Assembly (NCBI GenBank): GCA_002344135.1
Contig: DDTO01000004.1
Coordinates: 1 to 48,298, forward strand
Source of the DNA: Chthonomonas sp. UBA2362
GTDB lineage: Bacteria; Armatimonadota; Fimbriimonadia; Fimbriimonadales; Fimbriimonadaceae
Direction: 5' to 3'
Length of the DNA stretch: 48,298 nucleotides
The position numbers and the translations under genes were made by a program. Below, piece by piece: positions 1-6,717 of this stretch. The notes below the pieces were generated by a model. The model worked only from the letters and a program-made list of their open reading frames with translations, was not told where the DNA came from and did no database searches. The stretch's first letter is position 1, and every line of letters begins with the position of its first letter.

Positions 1-123
1 GTTCAATTCTCGCCGCCTCCACCATCTTCCCGTTGCGGTCGGTGCGGGGCTTCGTGTCCAGCCTCGCTCATCGCGCCAAGGCTACTTCGCGCCGCTTCGG
101 CGGGCAGGGCCGTCCCATCCTCT

Positions 124-726
124 GTGAACAGAAGGAGGCGCCTCAGCGAGGAAAGGGTAAGGAAGATCCACGAGGAACTTCGGCAAGAGCGCTCGACCCG
201 TTTGGCCGACGTCGTCGAACGCAACATCGCGATCATCGAGCTGTTGCGTCACCAGGCGGATGCGGCACGGGACCGCCAGCAGCGTTTCTCCGACTGGATC
301 ACGACATGGTCGGGCAGTATGGCGTTCTTCTACGCTCATGTCGCTTGGTTCGGGCTATGGATCATCTTCAACTGCGGGCTGATCCCTGGACTCCCGCCGT
401 TCGATCCATACCCCTTCGGTCTTCTCACCATGATCGTCTCGCTCGAGGCGATCTTCCTCTCCACGTTCGTCCTCATCAGCCAGAATCGCCAGGCCCACCT
501 CGCCGACCAGCGAGACAGCCTCGACCTGCAGATCGACCTGCTCGCCGAATACGAGGTGATTCGCATGCTCCGCCTCGTGGACGGGATCGCCAAGAAGCTG
601 GGGGTCGAAGACTCCACCGATCCGGAGATCGAGCAGTTGTGCGAGGCCGTCGGCCCGGAACTCGTCTTGCAGGAAATCGAGTTTCGCCACAGTCATGTCG
701 GGCAAGAGGGCGACAAGGGGATTTAG
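124..726 (+). CDS. DUF1003 family membrane protein
   Basis: The 200-residue product matches the DUF1003 pattern: a basic, helical N-terminus, a first membrane helix at about residues 63-83, a loop carrying FDPYPF (93-98), a second helix at about 98-119 ending in SQNRQ (119-123), and a charged helical tail. The family is a two-helix inner-membrane protein of unknown biochemical role, often near transport or ion-handling genes. The start is a GTG with no clear Shine-Dalgarno sequence upstream, so the exact N-terminus is uncertain. A hairpin with a T run lies just after the stop, so the gene probably ends its own transcript. It has no operon partner visible in the window. Confidence 0.75.
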   Translation: MNRRRRLSEERVRKIHEELRQERSTRLADVVERNIAIIELLRHQADAARDRQQRFSDWITTWSGSMAFFYAHVAWFGLWIIFNCGLIPGLPPFDPYPFGLLTMIVSLEAIFLSTFVLISQNRQAHLADQRDSLDLQIDLLAEYEVIRMLRLVDGIAKKLGVEDSTDPEIEQLCEAVGPELVLQEIEFRHSHVGQEGDKGI

Positions 727-730
727 GAGT

Positions 731-752
731 GCGCCGGCTCGACGGCGCTTTT
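731..752 (+). terminator. Rho-independent terminator after DUF1003 gene
   Basis: GCGCCG (731-736) and CGGCGC (743-748) form a perfect 6-bp GC stem with a 6-nt loop, followed at once by TTTT (749-752). It begins 4 nt after the stop codon of the DUF1003 gene. Confidence 0.6.
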
Positions 753-908
753 CACCTGGCGCGGACCCCCTGGTCTCCCGTGTTCGCCCGTCGCCCACGG
801 GATCGCCGCGGGCAACAATTTCCTTGAGGTCCTGGGTATCGCGACTGTACGGACATGCGCAGGTATCCGCTATGATTCGCACATCCGACCGAACATTGGA
901 GCGAACCC

Positions 909-1601
909 ATGCCTATCTCCCTCATTCTGCTCAGCGCCTGCTCCCTGCTTCGTCAGGAGCCCGTCAAACCCGCCGAAGCACTGAATCGGCTGTTCGTCGG
1001 CAACGTCCGCTTTGTCTCCGGCAAATCGAGCCAGGACCGCTCCGACATCAAGCTGAGGGCGGAACTCGCTAAGGGACAGCGCCCCTTTGCGGTCATCATC
1101 GGTTGCGCCGATTCGCGGGTGGCCCCGGAGTTCGTCTTCGATCAGAATCTCGGCGATCTGTTCGTCGTAAGAACAGCTGGTAACCTCGTGGACGAATTCG
1201 CCTTTGCCAGCACGGAGTATGCGGTCCAGCATCTGGGAGCACGGCTGATCGTGGTGCTCGGGCACGAGCGTTGCGGCGCTGTCGACGCCGCCTTGGAAGC
1301 CTTTGGCGGATCGGCTGCCCCAGCCGAATACAAGCCCGCCTACGGGCCGGGCCACATCCCCGCGTTGCTGGCTGCCATCAAGCCGGCTGTCGAGGCGACG
1401 AAAGGAGCCAAGGATCGACTGGAAGCGACAACACTCGAAAACGTCAAGCTGATGGTCAAGAATCTGAAAGAAACTGAAGGTCCGCTCAAGGCAATGAGCC
1501 TGCGCGGTGAGATCCAGATCGTCGGGGCCTACTACGACCTCGATTCCGGCGCGGTCACGTATCCCGGGATATCCACGACCGTCGGCCGACTTCGGTCATA
1601 A
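909..1601 (+). CDS. Beta-class carbonic anhydrase, probably exported
   Basis: The product (230 residues) interconverts CO2 and bicarbonate using zinc. The beta-class signature is complete: Cys66-x-Asp68-x-Arg70 in GCADSRV and His119-x-x-Cys122 in GHERCGAV supply the zinc ligands and the Asp/Arg dyad. The first 11 residues are hydrophobic and end in LLSAC, which resembles a lipobox, so the enzyme may be a lipoprotein acting outside the cytoplasm. The leader is short and lacks a basic residue, so this is an inference. A TATGAT hexamer at 871-876 may be the promoter -10 element. The gene stands alone; no bicarbonate transporter is adjacent. Confidence 0.88.
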   Translation: MPISLILLSACSLLRQEPVKPAEALNRLFVGNVRFVSGKSSQDRSDIKLRAELAKGQRPFAVIIGCADSRVAPEFVFDQNLGDLFVVRTAGNLVDEFAFASTEYAVQHLGARLIVVLGHERCGAVDAALEAFGGSAAPAEYKPAYGPGHIPALLAAIKPAVEATKGAKDRLEATTLENVKLMVKNLKETEGPLKAMSLRGEIQIVGAYYDLDSGAVTYPGISTTVGRLRS

Positions 1602-1629
1602 CGCTGCGGCAGTTTCAACTGGCTCACAC

Positions 1630-1652
1630 GGCGTGGGCGGTTTGCCCGCGCC
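1630..1652 (+). terminator. GC hairpin after carbonic anhydrase gene
   Basis: GGCGTGGGC (1630-1638) pairs with GCCCGCGCC (1644-1652) with one T-G wobble and a 5-nt loop. No T run follows, so it may be a weak or Rho-assisted terminator or simply a stable hairpin. Confidence 0.3.
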
Positions 1653-1721
1653 AAAGGCTCGTGCAAAGCGTCACCTGCAAGGCCTCGCGCGTCGTACTCG
1701 TGTAAGATCAACAAGACAATC

Positions 1722-3104
1722 ATGAGCACCGAAGACAACAAGACATCGCGCAGGTCGTTTCTCCAGGCGACGGGAGGGCTCGCTGCGGTGACGCTGCTGC
1801 CCAGATTCGCCCATCCGACTGTCCACAACTCGGCCGACGAGACCATCAGGGTCGCGCTCGTCGGCTGCGGTGGGCGCGGAGGTGGCGCGGCAATCAATGC
1901 GTTAGCGACCAAAGCCCAAGGCCCCATCAAGCTGGTCGCCATGGCCGATGCCTTTGCCGATCGGCTGGCGGGCTGCCACCAGAATCTGACCAAAGCCGTC
2001 CCGGATCAGATCGACGTACCCTCCGACCGCCAGTTCCTCGGCTTCGATGCCTACAAGAAGGCGATGGACTGTTTGCAGCCGGGTGACGTTGTAATCCTCA
2101 CCACTCCTCCGGCCTTTCGATGGGTGCACTTCGGGTACGCGATCGCCAAGAAACTCCATGTCTTCATGGAGAAGCCGGTGACGGTGGATGGGCCGACCAG
2201 CAAGCGAATGCTCGCCCTCGGCGAGCAGGCGTCGGCTGCCGGGTTGAAAGTGGGGGTCGGGCTCATGTCGCGCCACTCGGTCGGCATGATCGAGCTGCAC
2301 GATCGGATTCAGAACGGAGAACTCGGCGAAATCCTGCTGATGCGCGGCTATCGGATGCACGGGCCGGCAGGGTATTCCGAGTCCACGCCGAAGCCCGCGG
2401 AAATCAGCCACCTGGAGTATCAGATTCGCCGCTTCCATAGCTACCTCTGGGCAAGCGGGGGCTGCTACAACGACTTCTACATCCATCACATCGACCATCT
2501 CTGCTGGATGAAGAATGCCTGGCCCGTGTCTGCCCAGGGTCTCGGTGGACGGCACTACCGCCAGAACGCCGAAGGGCTGCCTTTCGTCGACCAGAACTTC
2601 GACACCTACGCGGTCGAGTACACGTTCGCCGACGGGACCAAGATGTTCTTCGATGGGCGTTGCGTGACCGGCGCGGCGGGCATGTACTCGAGTTACGTAC
2701 ACGGGACCAAGGGAATGGGGATCGCCGCACAGTCCGGCGATTGCGGCGGGCCCTCTGCAACCTATAAGGGGCAGGTGATCGACCCGTCTAACCTTCTCTG
2801 GGAGTCGACCGACGCGTCCAATCCCTATCAAAACGAATGGGACAAGCTGATCGCAGCGATTCGCCAAGGCAAGCCCCACGACGAGCTTAAGCGCGGTGTC
2901 GAGGCCAGCCTCGTCTCCAGCATGGGGCGGATGGCCGCCCACACGGGCCAGGAGATCACTTTCGACGCGATGCTGAACTGTGAGCACGAGTTCGCCCCTG
3001 GGCTGGACTCGCTCACCTTCGAATCGCCGGCTCCGCTCCTTCCGGGACCGGACGGGCGGTATCCGACGCCGAAGCCGGGCGCAAACCCGAAGCGGGAGTT
3101 TTGA
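1722..3104 (+). CDS. Gfo/Idh/MocA oxidoreductase with Tat signal
   Basis: The 460-residue protein begins with a twin-arginine signal (SRRSFLQAT, residues 9-17, then a hydrophobic stretch), so it should be exported folded with its nucleotide bound. A Rossmann fold follows, with the dinucleotide motif GCGGRGGG at 48-55 and the family EKP motif at 150-152. The C-terminal half fits the Gfo/Idh/MocA C-terminal domain. Such enzymes oxidise or reduce sugars or cyclitols with NAD(P); the substrate is not evident. It is the first gene of a tight unit with an FGE-fold protein and a ThuA-like protein, both apparently exported. A TAAGAT hexamer at 1703-1708 may be the -10 element. The start is an ATG with no strong Shine-Dalgarno sequence. 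Confidence 0.88.
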   Translation: MSTEDNKTSRRSFLQATGGLAAVTLLPRFAHPTVHNSADETIRVALVGCGGRGGGAAINALATKAQGPIKLVAMADAFADRLAGCHQNLTKAVPDQIDVPSDRQFLGFDAYKKAMDCLQPGDVVILTTPPAFRWVHFGYAIAKKLHVFMEKPVTVDGPTSKRMLALGEQASAAGLKVGVGLMSRHSVGMIELHDRIQNGELGEILLMRGYRMHGPAGYSESTPKPAEISHLEYQIRRFHSYLWASGGCYNDFYIHHIDHLCWMKNAWPVSAQGLGGRHYRQNAEGLPFVDQNFDTYAVEYTFADGTKMFFDGRCVTGAAGMYSSYVHGTKGMGIAAQSGDCGGPSATYKGQVIDPSNLLWESTDASNPYQNEWDKLIAAIRQGKPHDELKRGVEASLVSSMGRMAAHTGQEITFDAMLNCEHEFAPGLDSLTFESPAPLLPGPDGRYPTPKPGANPKREF

Positions 3105-3106
3105 GC

Positions 3107-3859
3107 GTGACGGCGCTCTTCCTCGCGGTCGTGTTTGCGGAACCGCTTCAGCCGTATACGGAAACGCTCCAAGACAGCTTGGTGAAGATCGATATGGCGC
3201 CGGTCCCCGCCGGAGAAGTGGAGGTCGGCGGCAAGAAGGTCGCCGTGAAGCCTTTCTGGATCGCCACGACCGAGACGACCTGGGAGGCCTTCGATGCGTT
3301 CCTTCTCAGCGGTCCGCCGACGCCGGCATACGACACGACCGAGTTCGCGCCCGATGCCATCGCCCGGCCCAGCAAGGTGTATCTTTTGCCCGATCTGGGG
3401 TGGGGCCACAAGGGATACCCCGCCATCAACCTCACCTACACGTCGGCCCAGATGTTCTGCCGCTGGCTTTCGAGCGTCACCAAGAAGAAGTACCGCCTTC
3501 CGACCGAGGCAGAGTGGGAGTGGGCCTGCCGAAAAGGCGATGCGGGGCCGGAGGGGCTCGAAGAAAGGGTTTGGCACTCCGGAACAGCCAAGCGAAGGAC
3601 CCATCCGGTCGCAAAGTTCGCAGCGGACCGACTGGGCCTCCACGATATGCACGGCAACGTCGGTGAATGGTCTACCGACGCCGAGGGCAAGCCCGTTCTT
3701 TGCGGTTCGACCTTTCAGGATCCTGCGTCAGCCAGCACGCCGGGACATCGCAAGCGCTGGGAGGCGTCCTGGCAGCAGGACGACCCACAGCTGCCCAAGA
3801 GCCGCTGGTGGCTGTCCAACGGTCCCTTCGCCGGGTTTCGCGTGGTCCGCGAGCCTTAA
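3107..3859 (+). CDS. Exported FGE-sulfatase-fold (SUMF1-like) protein
   Basis: The product has the formylglycine-generating-enzyme fold: APVPAGEV near the N-terminus, a region ending YRLPTEAEWEWACR, then LGLHDMHGNVGEW and a final GFRVVREP. The hydrophobic N-terminus (about 12 residues ending AE) suggests Sec export. Real FGEs use a pair of active-site cysteines in the C-terminal RGGSW region. Here that stretch reads VLCGSTF, with one cysteine and no nearby partner, so it is probably a non-catalytic member. I prefer the GTG at 3107, which lies 8 nt after GGGAG (3094-3098). A TTG at 3101 overlaps the upstream stop as TTGA and would add two residues. The gene lies between the oxidoreductase and ThuA-like genes with no gaps. 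Confidence 0.82.
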   Translation: MTALFLAVVFAEPLQPYTETLQDSLVKIDMAPVPAGEVEVGGKKVAVKPFWIATTETTWEAFDAFLLSGPPTPAYDTTEFAPDAIARPSKVYLLPDLGWGHKGYPAINLTYTSAQMFCRWLSSVTKKKYRLPTEAEWEWACRKGDAGPEGLEERVWHSGTAKRRTHPVAKFAADRLGLHDMHGNVGEWSTDAEGKPVLCGSTFQDPASASTPGHRKRWEASWQQDDPQLPKSRWWLSNGPFAGFRVVREP

Positions 3860-4867
3860 ATGATCGCCTTGCTCGCGGGCTTGCTCATGGCCACCGAAGA
3901 CTGGGCCGTCTATCGGGGGGAGGCGGGCCCTGGCTTGGGGCGTCATATCGTGTTCCTCGCCGGGGACGAGGAGTATCGTTCCGAGGAGGGTCTCCCGCAA
4001 CTCGCCAAGATTCTCTCCACCCGACATGGCTTCACGTGTACCGTGCTGTTCTCGCTGAACGATCGGGGTGAGATCGACCCGGAGGCGAGAACCCGACAGC
4101 CAGGTCTTGCCGTCCTCCCGAAGGCCGATCTTTGCATCATGCTCCTGCGCTTCCGCCGATGGCGCGACGAGCAGATGAAGCATTTCGTGGACTACTACCT
4201 CTCGGGCCGGCCCATCCTCGGGCTGCGAACGAGCACCCATGCCTTCGACTATCCCACCGACGATTCGTCGAGCCCAAACCGCAAGTACGGCTGGAACGAC
4301 AAGGAGTGGGTGGGTGGCTTCGGCAAGCAGGTCCTCGGCGAAACCTGGGTTAGCCATTGGGGCGAGCACGGCTCGCAGGCAACCCGCGGCATCTTGGAGC
4401 CAAGTCAGTCGGACCATCCGATCTTGCGCGGCGTCGGTAAGCTCTTTGGGACCACCGACGTTTACGAGGCCCATCCCCCGCGAGACGCGGAGGTCCTCGT
4501 CAGGGGGCAGGTCCTGGATGGCATGCTCATTTCGAGCCCGCCCGCATCGGGGCGAAAGCGCACTGCCGCTGGCGTCGAGCAGGGCCTCAACGACCCGATG
4601 ATGCCGATCGTGTGGATCCGTCGCGCCGCGAACGAGGCAGGGAAGGCCAACAGAGTGGTCACCTGCACCATGGGTGCCGCGACCGATCTCCTCGACGAGA
4701 ACCTCCGCCGCCTGCTCGTGAACTCCGCATACTGGCTGGTCGGCCTCGAGGGGAAGATTCCGGCAAAGGCCGATGTCTCCTTGGTCGGCAAGTACGAGCC
4801 GTCTCCCTTCGGGTTTGGAGGATTCCGCAAGGGCATCACGCCCGGCAGTCTCATGGCCGCAAGATGA
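3860..4867 (+). CDS. ThuA-like (trehalose utilization) domain protein
   Basis: The 335-residue product carries the ThuA fold, related to class I glutamine amidotransferases: a strand with HIVFLAGDEEYRSEEGLPQLAKIL, a central KADLCIMLLRFRRW segment, then HFVDYYLSGRPILGLRTSTHAF. The first 11 residues are hydrophobic and may be a short export signal. ThuA-like proteins often accompany Gfo/Idh/MocA oxidoreductases and are linked to sugar or disaccharide handling, but the reaction is not known. The ATG directly abuts the upstream TAA, so translation is probably coupled. The 3' end overlaps the convergent HlyD-type gene by 17 nt. Confidence 0.8.
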   Translation: MIALLAGLLMATEDWAVYRGEAGPGLGRHIVFLAGDEEYRSEEGLPQLAKILSTRHGFTCTVLFSLNDRGEIDPEARTRQPGLAVLPKADLCIMLLRFRRWRDEQMKHFVDYYLSGRPILGLRTSTHAFDYPTDDSSSPNRKYGWNDKEWVGGFGKQVLGETWVSHWGEHGSQATRGILEPSQSDHPILRGVGKLFGTTDVYEAHPPRDAEVLVRGQVLDGMLISSPPASGRKRTAAGVEQGLNDPMMPIVWIRRAANEAGKANRVVTCTMGAATDLLDENLRRLLVNSAYWLVGLEGKIPAKADVSLVGKYEPSPFGFGGFRKGITPGSLMAAR

Positions 4868-6122
4868 CGCGTGCGGAACTGCCGACCTGGGAGAAAGTCG
4901 GCTTCTGGCTCAGCAGTTCGACTCGAACCGAAACCGCATCCTTCGGCGCCTCGCGCGCTGCGGCTACGCTGCTCCAAAACGGCTTAGCGCCGATCGCGAC
5001 GATGCGGCCCTCTTGTTTGGCATCGCCGATCCACACTTCAACCGAGGCGCCGAGGCGGAGGTGCTTGGCGGTTTCCGGTGTGAAGTACGCCTGAACCCAC
5101 AGTTTGTCGGACTTGAGCAGCCTGACGATGGGGGAATTGGCAGCGACCGAGACCGATGGCTTGGCAATGACCTCCCACACGAACGCCTCTGTGGGTGTTT
5201 GGAGGGCGTCCGTCTCACCCGAGACGAGGCCCTCCGGTACGAAGGGGGTTATGGGTCGCAGTCCCCCGATGCCGCCGAAGAACGGGCGCGGACGGGCGAC
5301 GCGACTGACGGTGTTGGGCAACTGGCGCAGGCGCTCGATCTCGCGTTCGGTCTGGGCGATTTCCGCCTCGATCTTTGCTCGCTCCGCCGCGGAAGTGTCG
5401 GACGAGACAGGGGGAGGTGGCGGACTTGGTCGCTCGCCTTGGGATTTGGCATCGGCGAGTGCCTCTTTCGCACGCTGAAGGCGACCTTGAGCAGCGCCTA
5501 GGGCGCCTCGGGCGTCCGCGTGATTCTCTCGAGCCCGCTCGGCGTCCTTGGCGGCGATCGCGCCCTCGGCCAGCAGGAAATCGGCTTTCTCGGCCACCTT
5601 TCCGGCGGCGGCCTCCGCGGCCTCGGCGGCTTCGACCTCGGCTTGAGCCGACTGAATGGACCGCTCGTGTCCGGTGAGATCCGGAGCCTCGACGGGAACC
5701 GTCACCGGTGCCCGACCCTGCGAGGGCTGGGCCGCTATGGGAAGCGCGTTGGCCTTTTCGCGAAGGTGGGCAAGGCGGATTTCCAGGGCCGTGATTCGGA
5801 CGGCTGCGTTTGTGGGCGAAACAGTCGGGACACGAGAAAAGCCACCGCTGAGACCGGGTAACGGCGCTGGCGCCGTGACTTCGGCATCCACGACCGGCTC
5901 GATCTGTGCGATCGTGTCGCCTGCCTCCAGCCTTTGGCCGGGCGTAAGATCCTCGAGGTGGACGATGCCGGCAACGGGGGTGCGCATCGTGACGATGGTG
6001 CCGTCCACGACGCCGTCGACGCTCGCCACGTTCGCCTCGGCGGAACGAATCAGCCAGGCGCCGGCAGTGACCGCCGCGCCCACCGCGATCGTCGATAACA
6101 CCTTCGTTCCCGCACAGACCAT
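4851..6122 (-). CDS. HlyD-family membrane fusion (adaptor) protein
   Basis: The 423-residue product has a single membrane anchor (about residues 7-25), a lipoyl-like half (VDGTIVTMRTPVAGIV ... GDTIAQIEP), a long Ala/Glu-rich coiled coil from about residue 135 to 250, and a C-terminal beta-barrel part with FVWEVIAKPSVSV and LWVQAYFTPETAKHL. This is the plan of periplasmic adaptors in type I secretion, MFS efflux and some polysaccharide exporters. No ABC, MFS or outer-membrane partner is next to it, so its pump is unknown. The ATG has no clear Shine-Dalgarno sequence. Its 3' end overlaps the ThuA-like gene on the other strand by 17 nt. Confidence 0.8.
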   Translation of the reverse strand: MVCAGTKVLSTIAVGAAVTAGAWLIRSAEANVASVDGVVDGTIVTMRTPVAGIVHLEDLTPGQRLEAGDTIAQIEPVVDAEVTAPAPLPGLSGGFSRVPTVSPTNAAVRITALEIRLAHLREKANALPIAAQPSQGRAPVTVPVEAPDLTGHERSIQSAQAEVEAAEAAEAAAGKVAEKADFLLAEGAIAAKDAERARENHADARGALGAAQGRLQRAKEALADAKSQGERPSPPPPPVSSDTSAAERAKIEAEIAQTEREIERLRQLPNTVSRVARPRPFFGGIGGLRPITPFVPEGLVSGETDALQTPTEAFVWEVIAKPSVSVAANSPIVRLLKSDKLWVQAYFTPETAKHLRLGASVEVWIGDAKQEGRIVAIGAKPFWSSVAAAREAPKDAVSVRVELLSQKPTFSQVGSSARVILRP

Positions 6123-6194
6123 CGTCTTGAATTACGTCGCCCAGAAACCCGCCGTTGCCGGGGTCCTCATGTACACTGACGATTGAGGAAGCCG

Positions 6195-6653
6195 ATGCGC
6201 GCCGCCACCGAGCACCCCATCGAACTGCCACCGACCTATTTGACGGAGGGAATGCCCCCTGAAGACGTCGGGCGGCTGGAAGCGATCGCCCAGGTTCGCA
6301 GGTACCTGGACGGGGAGCGCATGATCACGCATCGCAATACCGATTGCGACTTGATGGTCCTCGTCGCGGGCGCTGCCCAAATCGTCACCCATGTCGGGGA
6401 CCCGATGGCGGAGATCGCGCCAGGGCAAGTGTTCGGCGAAATCGCTCTCATCGATCGCCGCCCTCGCTCGGCGCATGTCGTCAGTGTCGGCGAGTCGAGC
6501 GTGATCGTCATTCCCGGCGAGGCCCTGCTGGACTTGATGACCGAACATCCGCGGCTGGGCCTGGTGGTAATGACGAACCTCAGCCGTGTGCTTTGCGAGC
6601 GGCTGCGCTCGTCCAATAGGCAACTCGGGACGCTGTTGGCACTGGCGAACTAG
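6195..6653 (+). CDS. Stand-alone cyclic-nucleotide-binding (CRP-type sensor) protein
   Basis: The product is a single cNMP-binding beta-roll of about 152 residues with the phosphate-binding cassette FGEIALIDRRPRSAHV, close to the cAMP-binding consensus (FGE-x-AL ... R-x-A). No helix-turn-helix follows; the C-terminal helices end shortly after the domain. It therefore probably senses a cyclic nucleotide and acts through a partner rather than by binding DNA. I prefer the ATG at 6195 because GAGG sits 6 nt upstream; a TTG at 6183 is also in frame. A class III nucleotide cyclase lies 5 kb away at 11891-13300, but no direct link is shown. Confidence 0.82.
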   Translation: MRAATEHPIELPPTYLTEGMPPEDVGRLEAIAQVRRYLDGERMITHRNTDCDLMVLVAGAAQIVTHVGDPMAEIAPGQVFGEIALIDRRPRSAHVVSVGESSVIVIPGEALLDLMTEHPRLGLVVMTNLSRVLCERLRSSNRQLGTLLALAN

Positions 6654-6666
6654 GCGCAGACACAAG

Positions 6667-6700
6667 ATTTCGGCCCGCCAGTTACCCGGCGGGCCGAAAT
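6667..6700. terminator. Bidirectional terminator hairpin
   Basis: A perfect 13-bp inverted repeat (arms 6667-6679 and 6688-6700, core CGGCCCGCC/GGCGGGCCG, outer ATTT/AAAT) encloses an 8-nt loop. It sits between two convergent genes and reads as A/T-flanked GC stem in both directions. Confidence 0.75.
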
Positions 6701-6717
6701 CGTTCGAAGGGGCTTGC

